Shown here piece after piece: positions 44,397-51,714 of a DNA stretch of 64,000 nucleotides. Each line of letters opens with the position of its first letter. The first letter of the stretch is position 1. The stretch is from assembly GCA_016197365.1 (NCBI GenBank), contig JACPVS010000003.1:62001-126000 (forward strand), in the 5' to 3' direction. This DNA is from Mycolicibacterium cosmeticum. GTDB taxonomy: Bacteria; Actinomycetota; Actinomycetes; Mycobacteriales; Mycobacteriaceae. The notes beneath the pieces were generated by a model. That model had not been told where the DNA came from. It worked only from the letters and a program-made list of their open reading frames with translations, and searched no databases. Position numbers and translations under genes: made by a program.

Positions 44397-45250
44397 TTCG
44401 CCAATTCCTCACGCTTGGCTGCGCGCGAACCGACCGCCCGCAGGACGAACAGAACCACGAACGAAACCAGCAGCAGCACAATGGAGATGGCCGCGGCGCC
44501 GGTGCGGTCGTCGTTCTCGATCAGGGTGCGGATCCACTGTGAGGACACCTCAGTCTCGCCGGGCACTGCACCGCCGATGAGCACCACCGACCCGAACTCA
44601 CCGATGGCTCGGGAGAATGCCAGACCTGCGCCGGACAGCAGGGACGGCAGCAGCGCGGGCAGGATGATCTTGGTCAGAATGGTGAAGCTGTTGGCGCCCA
44701 GCGAGGCCGCCGCTTCCTCGACGTCGCGGTCGAGTTCGAGCAGTACCGGCTGTACCGATCGCACCACGAACGGCAGCGTGACGAACAGCAGTGCCACGCC
44801 GATGCCCCATTTGGTGTGCTGCAGGTGCAGATCCACCGGACTGTTGGGACCGTAGAGCGCCAGCATCACGAGGCTGGCGACGATGGTCGGCAGCGCGAAC
44901 GGCAGATCGATGACCGCATCGACCAGGCGCTTACCGGGAAAATCGTCGCGGGTGAACGTCCACGCCACCAGCAGGCCGAACACCAGGTTCACCAAGGTGA
45001 CACCGATCGAGACGGACAGGGTGACCTTGTAGGACTCCAGCGCCGCGTTGGAGGTCGCTGCCTGCCAGAACGCGGTCCACCCGCCACCGGCGGCCTGCCA
45101 CACGATGGCAGCCAGTGGCAGCAGCACGATGACGGACAGCCAGATCGAGGCGGCTCCCACCCTCAAAGAGGTGGTGCCGGAGCGACGGGGACGGGTCGCC
45201 CCGGGAGCCGGAGCTCCCGGGGCGACCGCGCCGGTTACCGCAGATGTCAT
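44393..45250 (-). CDS. cysT: Sulfate ABC importer permease CysT
   Basis: A 285-residue permease with about six membrane segments; the N terminus MTSAVTGAVAPGAPAPGATRP is a Pro/Ala-rich cytoplasmic tail. The ATPase-coupling loop is EEAAASLGANSFTILTKIILP. ATG at 45250 is fixed by ATGA overlap with the subI stop. No cysteine in the protein. Pairs with CysW. Confidence 0.95.
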   Translation of the reverse strand: MTSAVTGAVAPGAPAPGATRPRRSGTTSLRVGAASIWLSVIVLLPLAAIVWQAAGGGWTAFWQAATSNAALESYKVTLSVSIGVTLVNLVFGLLVAWTFTRDDFPGKRLVDAVIDLPFALPTIVASLVMLALYGPNSPVDLHLQHTKWGIGVALLFVTLPFVVRSVQPVLLELDRDVEEAAASLGANSFTILTKIILPALLPSLLSGAGLAFSRAIGEFGSVVLIGGAVPGETEVSSQWIRTLIENDDRTGAAAISIVLLLVSFVVLFVLRAVGSRAAKREELAK

Positions 45251-46281
45251 CCGGTGGCCTGCTTGTAGATCTTGGTGATGCTGCCATTGTCCTTGTCGAA
45301 CAGCGCCGGGTCGACGTCCTTCCAGCCGCCCAGCTCGGCGATGGTCCACAGCTTCTCCGGAGTCGGGAAGTCCTTGGCGAAGTCGGCGGCCACGGCGGGA
45401 TCAACCGGGCGGAACCCGGCCTCGGCCCACAGCTTCTGGCCGTCGGCGGTGTACAGGAAGTTCTTCAACGCGGTGGCCTGCTGCAGGTGTGCGCCCGTGC
45501 TCACCACGGCGACCGGGTTCTCGATCTTGAAGGTCTGCGGCGGGTTGATGTGCTCGACGTCCTTGCCCTGGCGCTCGACGTTGATCGCCTCGTTCTCGTA
45601 GCTGATCAACACGTCACCGGTGCCCTGCAGGAACACGTCGGTGGCCTCACGGCCGGAGCCCGGCCGAGTCTTGACGTGGTCGGTGACCAGCTTGTTGACG
45701 AAGTCGATGCCGGCCGCCGAGTCCTTGCCGCCGTTGCTCTTCGCGGCGTACGGCGCCAGCAGGTTCCACTTGGCCGAACCCGAGCTCAGCGGGCTGGGCG
45801 TGACGACCTCGATGCCGGGCTTGAGCAGATCGTCCCAGTCCTTGATGCCTTTGGGGTTGCCCTTGCGCACGACCAGCGACACGACGGACCCGAAGGGGAT
45901 GCCCTTGGTGGCGTCGGAGTTCCAGTCCTTGGCGACCTTGTCCGCCTTCACCAGGCGGGTGACGTCCGGCTCGACGGAGAAGTTGACGATGTCGGCGGGC
46001 TTGCCGTCGACCACACCGCGGGACTGGTCGCCGGAGGCGCCGTAGGACGTCGTCACCGCGACGCCCTTGCCTTCGGGGGTGGCGGCGAACGCCGGGATGA
46101 TCTTGCTCCAGCCGGGCTCCGGCACCGCGTAGGCCACCAGTGTCAGTGTGGTGTCGGCCTTCTGACCGCCGGTGTCTCCGGCGACGTCGCTGGATCCCCC
46201 ACCGCCGCACGCGGCGAGCATGGTCGCCGACAAGGCGAGGGCTGCGGCCGCGCTCCAGCGCGACTTGTTGCTGTTGGACAT
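45247..46281 (-). CDS. subI: Sulfate-binding lipoprotein SubI
   Basis: A 344-residue periplasmic-side sulfate-binding lipoprotein: signal peptide with lipobox LAAC (SATMLAACGGGG, Cys at about 24), then the type II binding-protein fold with TLTLVAYAVPEPGWSKIIPAF, TSYGASGDQSRGVVDGKPADIVNFSVEPDVTRLV and NLLAPYAAKSNGGK, all typical of sulfate-binding proteins. The lipid-attached Cys is the only cysteine. ATG at 46281 has GGAAAGG upstream. First structural gene of the sulfate import operon, preceded by a leader with a hairpin and a cysteine-containing small ORF. Confidence 0.95.
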   Translation of the reverse strand: MSNSNKSRWSAAAALALSATMLAACGGGGSSDVAGDTGGQKADTTLTLVAYAVPEPGWSKIIPAFAATPEGKGVAVTTSYGASGDQSRGVVDGKPADIVNFSVEPDVTRLVKADKVAKDWNSDATKGIPFGSVVSLVVRKGNPKGIKDWDDLLKPGIEVVTPSPLSSGSAKWNLLAPYAAKSNGGKDSAAGIDFVNKLVTDHVKTRPGSGREATDVFLQGTGDVLISYENEAINVERQGKDVEHINPPQTFKIENPVAVVSTGAHLQQATALKNFLYTADGQKLWAEAGFRPVDPAVAADFAKDFPTPEKLWTIAELGGWKDVDPALFDKDNGSITKIYKQATG

Positions 46282-46300
46282 TTGAGGCCTTTCCTTACAT

Positions 46301-46332
46301 GTGACGGGGTGGGGCGGAAGCGAGCCCGTCAC
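46301..46332 (-). promoter_or_regulatory. Hairpin in the subI leader
   Basis: GTGACGGG (46325-46332 on the minus strand) pairs perfectly with CCCGTCAC (46301-46308), 8 bp with a 16-nt loop. It lies between the cysteine-containing leader ORF and the subI ribosome binding site. It may be the attenuator of the operon; it does not cover the binding site itself. Confidence 0.55.
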
Positions 46333-46406
46333 GACGGAGGAATTGGCCGGGGAACCATGGCCGCATTGCAGCCACAACCGACGCCAAACCGCGGGACGGG
46401 TTGGGG

Positions 46407-46499
46407 TCAGCGACAACAGTGCACAGAAATGCCTGCGCAGAAATCAACGACAGACAGAGCCATGACATGGCTCGTCGTGCTGTCGGACGCTGCGGGCAT
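46407..46499 (-). CDS. Cysteine-containing leader peptide upstream of subI
   Basis: A 30-codon ORF beginning ATG CCC GCA GCG and ending Phe-Cys-Ala-Gly-Ile-Ser-Val-His-Cys-Cys-Arg-stop. Its ATG is exactly 7 nt after a TAGGCT -10 hexamer, so the message would be leaderless. Three cysteine codons, two adjacent near the end, fit a cysteine-sensing leader as upstream of sirA. The distance to subI is 125 nt. An internal in-frame ATG exists 12 codons in. Less cysteine-dense than the other two leaders, hence less certain. Confidence 0.72.
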   Translation of the reverse strand: MPAASDSTTSHVMALSVVDFCAGISVHCCR

Positions 46500-46506
46500 G
46501 GCGCGA

Positions 46507-46512
46507 AGCCTA
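46507..46512 (-). promoter_or_regulatory. -10 hexamer for the subI leader
   Basis: TAGGCT on the minus strand fits TANNNT, with 7 nt to the ATG at 46499. Transcription start at that ATG would give a leaderless small ORF followed by the subI-cysT-cysW-cysA operon. No convincing -35 was seen. Confidence 0.65.
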
Positions 46513-46556
46513 ACAGACTTGACTCAGTCCGCTATAGGAGTGTGGCCGACACCGCT

Positions 46557-46643
46557 TCAGCGAGTGAAGTACCAGGTCACAAGTACCAGAGCGACGAGGA
46601 TCAACAAGATCAACGTGACGCGCGACCGCGGCATCTGGTTCAC
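46557..46643 (-). CDS. 28-residue single-helix membrane microprotein
   Basis: A tiny ORF starting with GTG in a GTGA overlap with the stop of the upstream membrane gene. The product is a short basic N terminus (MPRSRVT from an internal Met) then one hydrophobic helix LILLILVALVLVTW ending YFTR. Orientation would be N-terminus inside by the positive charges. The coupled junction and clean transmembrane segment support it as a real gene; no family recognised. An alternative start is the ATG at 46634. Confidence 0.6.
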   Translation of the reverse strand: MNQMPRSRVTLILLILVALVLVTWYFTR

Positions 46644-46834
46644 CGGGGATCCTCGTCCTGATGGCGGGCCCGGCTCAACAGTTTGATGCCGTTGCCCAGC
46701 GCACCGTCGAGCACCACCGCGATGCCGTAGGCGAGCGCGAGGACGACGGGCATCACCACCGCGGTCTGGGCGACGAAGCCGAGCCCGGACAGCCACAATT
46801 CGACGCCGTCCCACCAGCTGAGGATCCCGCCCAT
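46640..46834 (-). CDS. Small membrane protein, 64 residues
   Basis: A 64-residue protein with one hydrophobic segment TAVVMPVVLALAYGIAVVL (about 25-43) between an amphipathic N terminus (MGGILSWWDGVELWLSGLG) and a charged tail LLSRARHQDEDPR. A small membrane protein (Rv2401A) is annotated near subI in M. tuberculosis and this may be its counterpart. It precedes a 28-residue membrane microprotein by a GTGA overlap and is divergent from a flavin monooxygenase gene. Function unknown. Confidence 0.7.
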   Translation of the reverse strand: MGGILSWWDGVELWLSGLGFVAQTAVVMPVVLALAYGIAVVLDGALGNGIKLLSRARHQDEDPR

Positions 46835-46863
46835 GCGGTTCACAGTAGTGCCACGATGGGGCC

Positions 46864-48084
46864 ATGCCGACAACACCTGACGCCACCGGATGTCTCGTCG
46901 CCGGCGGCGGTCCGGCCGGAATGATGCTCGGTCTGCTGTTGGCAAGGGCCGGAGTGCGCGTCACGGTCATGGAGAAGCACGCCGACTTCCTGCGCGACTT
47001 CCGTGGTGACACGGTGCACGCCAGCACGTTGCGCGATCTCGACGAGCTGGGGCTGGGTCCCGCCTTCGAGGCTGTACCGCACCGGTTGATCGACACCATC
47101 AGCATGTCCGTGCAGGGCACCCCGGTGGACATCGACTTGCGCCATCTGCCTGGCAGGCACAAGCACATCGCCCTGGTGCCGCAGTGGGATTTCCTGGAGC
47201 TGCTGGCCACCGCGGCCGAGCAGGAGCCGAACTTCACGCTGTTGCGCAGCACCGAGGTGCTGGGGCCGATCAGGTTCGGAGACGCGGTGACGGGGGTGCG
47301 CTACCGCGGTGCCGACGGCGAGATCGGCGAGATGCGCGCCGACCTGACCGTCGCCTGCGACGGCCGCGGATCGACGCTGCGCGACGGAATGGGGTTGGTG
47401 CCCAAGAGTTTCGGTGCGCCGATGGACGTCTGGTGGTTCCGGCTGCCCCGCCACGAGCAGGATCCGCCGGGCCTGGCGGGAATGCTCGGCGCCGGCCACA
47501 TGATGATCGCGATTGACCGCGGCGACTACTACCAGTGCGCCTACGTCATCCCGAAGGGCAGCGACGCCCGGCTGCGCGCCGAGGGCATCGAGGCCCTGCA
47601 CCGCGCCGCGACGGAGTTGGTGCCGTGGCTGGCCGACCGGATGGACACGCTCACCAGTTTCGACGACGTGAAACTGCTCGATGTGCAGCTCAACCGGCTG
47701 CACCGGTGGTACACCGAGGGCCTACTGCTGATCGGCGATGCCGCCCACGCGATGTCCCCCGTCGGCGGCGTCGGCATCAATCTGGCGGTGGCCGACGCCG
47801 TCGCGGCCGGCCGGATGCTGGCCGATCCGTTGCGCGCCGGCCGGGTGACCACCCGCGATCTCGCCCGGATCCAAGCCCGGCGCTGGGGGCCGACCGCCCT
47901 GATCCAGGGCGTGCAGCGGGTCGTCCACGCCAAGGTGATCGAGGCAACCATCGGCGGCGCCTCGACCGCCGCGCCCACGCCCGTCCGCGTCTTCGGTCGA
48001 ATCCCGTTGCTGCGCAGCATCGCCGGCTACGGCGTGGCCATCGGCCCGCTTCCCGAACACATCCCGGCGTTCGCCAGGCGCTGA
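46864..48084 (+). CDS. FAD-dependent monooxygenase, PHBH family
   Basis: A 406-residue group A flavoprotein hydroxylase-like enzyme. The FAD dinucleotide motif VAGGGPAGMMLGLLLARAGVRVTVMEK is at about residues 11-37, the second FAD motif GDAAHAMSPVGGVGINLAVADA at about 289-310, and the middle ACDGRGSTLRD at about 167 matches DG. It probably uses NAD(P)H and oxygen on an aromatic substrate that cannot be named. It stands between small membrane genes and the trehalase gene without an operon partner; 43 nt separate it from the next gene. Confidence 0.88.
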   Translation: MPTTPDATGCLVAGGGPAGMMLGLLLARAGVRVTVMEKHADFLRDFRGDTVHASTLRDLDELGLGPAFEAVPHRLIDTISMSVQGTPVDIDLRHLPGRHKHIALVPQWDFLELLATAAEQEPNFTLLRSTEVLGPIRFGDAVTGVRYRGADGEIGEMRADLTVACDGRGSTLRDGMGLVPKSFGAPMDVWWFRLPRHEQDPPGLAGMLGAGHMMIAIDRGDYYQCAYVIPKGSDARLRAEGIEALHRAATELVPWLADRMDTLTSFDDVKLLDVQLNRLHRWYTEGLLLIGDAAHAMSPVGGVGINLAVADAVAAGRMLADPLRAGRVTTRDLARIQARRWGPTALIQGVQRVVHAKVIEATIGGASTAAPTPVRVFGRIPLLRSIAGYGVAIGPLPEHIPAFARR

Positions 48085-48127
48085 ATCGGTACCCCCTATC
48101 GGTGGACGGCGGGCCGTCCGGCGGTCG

Positions 48128-50122
48128 ATGATGTCCGGCATGGTCCTGGAACACACCGATAACGAGGCCCCGCTCTCCGTCACGGCAAACGTCCCGTACA
48201 CGTCGGGGGGCGGCGCCCTGCGGAATCCGTTCCCGCCGATCGCGGACTATGCGTTCCTGTCCGATTGTGAGAACACCTGCCTGATCTCGGCGGCGGGGTC
48301 GGTGGAGTGGATGTGCGTTCCCCGCCCCGATTCCCCCAGCGTGTTCGGCGCCATCCTGGATCGCGGTGCCGGGCACTTCCGGCTGGCCCCGTATGGCGTC
48401 AGCGTGCCCTCGGCACGGCGCTACCTGCCCGGCTCGCTGATCATGGAAACCACCTGGCAGACCCACACCGGCTGGATGATCGTCCGCGACGCCCTGGTGA
48501 TGGGTCCCTGGCATGACATCGACACCCGGTCCCGCACCCATCGGCGCACGCCGATGGACTGGGATGCCGAGCACATCCTGCTGCGCACCGTGCGCTGCGT
48601 ATCCGGCGTGGTCGAACTGGTGATGAACTGCGAGCCTTCCTTCGATTACGGACGCCAGCCCGCGACCTGGGAATACTCGGCGGCCGCCTACGGGGAGGCC
48701 ATCGCCCGCTCGCACAAGGATCCCGAGGCCCACCCGACCCTGCGGCTGACCACCAACCTGCGCATCGGTCTGGAAGGCCACGAGGCACGCGCCCGCACCC
48801 GGCTCAACGAAGGCGACAACGTCTTCGTCGCACTGTCCTGGTCGAAGCATCCGGCACCGCAGACCTTCGAAGAGGCCTCGGAAAAGATGTGGAAGACCAG
48901 TGAGTCCTGGCGCCAGTGGATCAACATCGGCGACTTCCCCGACCATCCTTGGCGGTCGTACCTGCAGCGCTCGGCGCTGACGCTGAAGGGGCTGACTTAT
49001 TCGCCCACCGGCGCCCTGCTCGCCGCACCCACCACATCGCTGCCGGAAACCCCTCAGGGCGAACGTAACTGGGACTACCGCTACTCCTGGATCCGCGACT
49101 CCACCTTCGCGTTGTGGGGTCTGTACACGCTCGGTCTGGATCGCGAGGCCGACGATTTCTTCGCGTTCATCGCCGACGTGTCCGGCGTGAACAACGGTGA
49201 ACGACACCCTCTGCAGGTGATGTACGGGGTCGGCGGGGAACGCAGCCTCGTCGAGGATGAGCTGAACCACCTGTCCGGCTATGACAATGCGCGCCCGGTG
49301 CGCATCGGCAACGGCGCCTACAACCAGATGCAGCACGACATCTGGGGCACCATGCTCGACTCGGTGTACCTGCACGCCAAGTCCCGCGAACAGATCCCGG
49401 AGATGTTGTGGCCGGTGCTGAAGAACCAGGTCGAGGAGGCCATCAAGCACTGGCGCGAACCCGACCGTGGCATCTGGGAGGTGCGCGGCGAACCGCAGCA
49501 CTTCACCTCCAGCAAGATCATGTGCTGGGTGGCTCTCGACCGGGGCTCGAAACTCGCCGAACTGCAGGGCGAGAAGTCCTACGCCCAGCAGTGGCGGGAC
49601 GTCGCCGAGGAGATCAAGGCCGACATCCTGGCCCACGGCGTCGATTCCCGCGGGGTGCTCACGCAGCGTTATGGCGATGACGCACTGGACGCCTCGCTGC
49701 TGCTGGCAGTCCTGACCCGGTTCCTGCCGTCCGACGATCCGCGGATCAGGGCCACCGTGCTGGCGATCGCCGACGAACTCACCGACGAGGGGCTGGTGCT
49801 GCGCTACCGCGTCGAGGAGACTGACGACGGTCTGTCCGGTGAGGAGGGGACCTTCACCATCTGCTCGTTCTGGCTGGTGTCGGCGCTGGTGGAGATCGGC
49901 GAGGTCAGCCGCGCCAAGCACCTGTGCGAGCGGCTGCTGTCGTTCGCCAGCTCGCTGCATCTGTACGCCGAGGAGATCGAGCCCCGCACCGGCCGCCACC
50001 TGGGTAACTTCCCGCAGGCGTTCACCCACCTGGCGCTGATCAACGCCGTCGTGCACGTCATCCGCGCCGAGGAGGAAGCCGACAGCACCGGGGTGTTCCA
50101 GCCGGCGAACGCTCCCATGTAG
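48128..50122 (+). CDS. GH15 family trehalase (glucoamylase-like)
   Basis: A 664-residue GH15 enzyme of the mycobacterial trehalase group (Rv2402 at the same place in M. tuberculosis). It should hydrolyse trehalose to two glucose. Typical motifs: the N-terminal beta domain start FPPIADYAFLSDCENTCLIS, then the catalytic alpha/alpha barrel with GERNWDYRYSWIRDSTFALW at about 310-330, DIWGTMLDSVYLH, and EEGTFTICSFWLV at about 575. The enzyme has several cysteines, unlike neighbours. Starts ATGATG at 48128 or 48131, or ATG at 48140; no strong ribosome binding site decides. Confidence 0.87.
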   Translation: MMSGMVLEHTDNEAPLSVTANVPYTSGGGALRNPFPPIADYAFLSDCENTCLISAAGSVEWMCVPRPDSPSVFGAILDRGAGHFRLAPYGVSVPSARRYLPGSLIMETTWQTHTGWMIVRDALVMGPWHDIDTRSRTHRRTPMDWDAEHILLRTVRCVSGVVELVMNCEPSFDYGRQPATWEYSAAAYGEAIARSHKDPEAHPTLRLTTNLRIGLEGHEARARTRLNEGDNVFVALSWSKHPAPQTFEEASEKMWKTSESWRQWINIGDFPDHPWRSYLQRSALTLKGLTYSPTGALLAAPTTSLPETPQGERNWDYRYSWIRDSTFALWGLYTLGLDREADDFFAFIADVSGVNNGERHPLQVMYGVGGERSLVEDELNHLSGYDNARPVRIGNGAYNQMQHDIWGTMLDSVYLHAKSREQIPEMLWPVLKNQVEEAIKHWREPDRGIWEVRGEPQHFTSSKIMCWVALDRGSKLAELQGEKSYAQQWRDVAEEIKADILAHGVDSRGVLTQRYGDDALDASLLLAVLTRFLPSDDPRIRATVLAIADELTDEGLVLRYRVEETDDGLSGEEGTFTICSFWLVSALVEIGEVSRAKHLCERLLSFASSLHLYAEEIEPRTGRHLGNFPQAFTHLALINAVVHVIRAEEEADSTGVFQPANAPM

Positions 50123-50135
50123 GCCGGAGGCCTAC
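50119..50135. terminator. Hairpin between converging trehalase and TQXA genes
   Basis: GTAGGCC (50119-50125) pairs perfectly with GGCCTAC (50129-50135) over a GGA loop. It overlaps the trehalase stop codon and lies 22 nt after the TQXA gene stop on the other strand, so may serve both. Confidence 0.65.
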
Positions 50136-50157
50136 GTCCAATACATGTGAGCGCGCG

Positions 50158-51408
50158 TCAGTAGCTGATCTCGAAGTCGATCACCGTCGGCGTCGGCACC
50201 GCCAGCGCGACGGGTGTCAGGCGGTGATCGTCGTAGGCGACGCCGGTGATGACGCGGCCACCGAATCCGTTGGATACGGCGGGAACACTGGCTGTCACCA
50301 CGATCTGACCGGTACGACCGCCCGGGCGCAGGTAGATCTCGCGGCCGGGGTCGACAGGGCCGACGATCGGGGTGCCGTCGCGCTCGACGAGCGTGCCGCC
50401 GACCGCGGAGAGTGCCGCGGTGTCGGTGGCGTCGAATCGGAACGGGCCGAGGATGCCGCCGGCGTCGAGAACGGCGCGGTCGGCGGTGAGCCGGGGCACC
50501 ACCGTCAGCCGGCGGGCGGTGTCGGCGCCGGCCAACAGGTAGTTGTACATCGCGACGACGCGATCGGCGTTGCGGTAGTTGCCGGACCCGTCGAGGGAGA
50601 AGGCCACCTCGTCGATGTCGAGGCTGACCCCTGGGTGGGCGATCACCTGCAGCCGGAAAAAACGGTAGCCGCGGTGCGGGCGGCCGGGACGGGTATCCGA
50701 GGTGGTCGCACCCACGCCGAGGGTGACGCGGTGTCGGCCGGTGCCTGCCGACACGTTCAGTTCCGAACCCGCGACGTCACGCCAGCGGCGGCCGTCTGCC
50801 GACTTCTGCAGCATCAGGGTGGCGGTGCCGTCGGTGCTGAATTCGACTGTGTAGCTGCCCAGTTGGGGCTCACCGTCGAATTCGAACGAGATCGAATCGG
50901 GTTCGCTGACCACACGGGTGGGTACATTGAGCGGCCGGTTGTCCAACCGCAGCCCGTTGGTGAAGTGCCAGATGGCGGCTTGCGTCGCCGCGATGGCCTC
51001 GTGCTCGGCCAGATGGGAACCGCCGAGCGAATGACCGGCCGCACGCACTCTGCGGCTCAACTCGGCGGTGCCCAGCGTGGGGAACGAGTTGCGGATGATC
51101 CAGTCGACCTCGGCTTCGTATGCGCGGGCCGCTACGTTCGGTACCGCGGACCAGTTCGCCGGCCGGTAGCGCGACGGGCGGGTGGGCGCTACCCCCATGA
51201 AGTCCAGCGAGTACGCGTCGATATTCGGGTTGAGCCTGATCAGGTCGGTGCGCGCGGTGCTCCCGTCGGCGAACACGATGGTGTCGACGGTCGGGGAGAA
51301 CGTGCCGCCGCGGTAGCGGGTCATCCGGGTGATCTCGGCGTCGCGGCGCACGACACGGCGCACGGCGACAGCGGGGCGGGTTGCGGCGCGCAGAGATGTG
51401 ACAGACAT
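50158..51408 (-). CDS. TQXA (thioester-type) domain protein without cysteine
   Basis: A 416-residue protein of the TQXA/thioester-domain family found on Gram-positive cell surfaces. The name-giving TQAAIW is at residues 142-147, and RYRGGTFSPTVDTIVFADGSTARTDLIRLNP (31-61) starts the domain. In active thioester domains a Cys in a motif like AYCID bonds to this Gln; here the place reads AYSLD with Ser67. The protein has no cysteine at all. No signal peptide is seen (N terminus MSVTSLRAATRPAVAVRR is basic), so export is unclear. Beta-rich segments follow (about 170-275 and 310-416). A leader with four consecutive cysteine codons lies 92 nt upstream. Confidence 0.82.
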   Translation of the reverse strand: MSVTSLRAATRPAVAVRRVVRRDAEITRMTRYRGGTFSPTVDTIVFADGSTARTDLIRLNPNIDAYSLDFMGVAPTRPSRYRPANWSAVPNVAARAYEAEVDWIIRNSFPTLGTAELSRRVRAAGHSLGGSHLAEHEAIAATQAAIWHFTNGLRLDNRPLNVPTRVVSEPDSISFEFDGEPQLGSYTVEFSTDGTATLMLQKSADGRRWRDVAGSELNVSAGTGRHRVTLGVGATTSDTRPGRPHRGYRFFRLQVIAHPGVSLDIDEVAFSLDGSGNYRNADRVVAMYNYLLAGADTARRLTVVPRLTADRAVLDAGGILGPFRFDATDTAALSAVGGTLVERDGTPIVGPVDPGREIYLRPGGRTGQIVVTASVPAVSNGFGGRVITGVAYDDHRLTPVALAVPTPTVIDFEISY

Positions 51409-51500
51409 CGGGTGTTGCTTTCTGGTGGCTGTGGAGAGCGCGTATCCATGCGCCGCCAGAGATTGGGCGGGCAGACACGCAGGGGGCCGGCGTCAGAAAA

Positions 51501-51569
51501 TCAACAACAACAACACAGCACGACGACGGGCCGCGCGGTGGCGCGCTGCATCCGGTCGTCGTACGACAT
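51501..51569 (-). CDS. Polycysteine leader peptide upstream of the TQXA gene
   Basis: A 22-codon ORF, ATG TCG TAC GAC to Val-Leu-Cys-Cys-Cys-Cys-stop, four consecutive TGT codons just before TGA. Its ATG is exactly 7 nt behind the TATGGT hexamer, the geometry for leaderless translation. TTTTCTG immediately after the stop (51494-51500) can pair with CAGAAAG at the weak ribosome binding site of the TQXA gene (51418-51424). A ribosome stalled on the Cys codons would cover the first segment and free the second. That mechanism is inference; the peptide and spacing are seen directly. Confidence 0.85.
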   Translation of the reverse strand: MSYDDRMQRATARPVVVLCCCC

Positions 51570-51576
51570 GCGGCCT

Positions 51577-51582
51577 ACCATA
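51577..51582 (-). promoter_or_regulatory. -10 hexamer for the TQXA leader
   Basis: TATGGT on the minus strand fits TANNNT, with 7 nt to the ATG of the polycysteine ORF. A -35 element is not clear. The promoter faces away from the encapsulin operon, whose ATG is 132 nt to the right. Confidence 0.7.
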
Positions 51583-51714
51583 CGGCAAACATCGATGAAC
51601 GGCACCCTGCCCCCGAAGTTTTCACTCTCGGTGCGTGCTAATCATGTGGCTGTATCGAATTGGCCGTATCGTGGCCGCCGCATCACACAACAGAACCCCG
51701 TCGGAGGTAGCACC

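Noticed and set aside
47777..50056. 759-codon open frame antisense to the trehalase gene
   Set aside because: It overlaps trehalase fully and part of the flavin monooxygenase; both have clear domains, so this frame is not coding.
50224..51714. Long N-terminal extension in frame with the encapsulin gene
   Set aside because: The extension covers the TQXA gene in antisense; the ATG at 51715 has a strong GGAGGT and matches the start of family 2A shell proteins.
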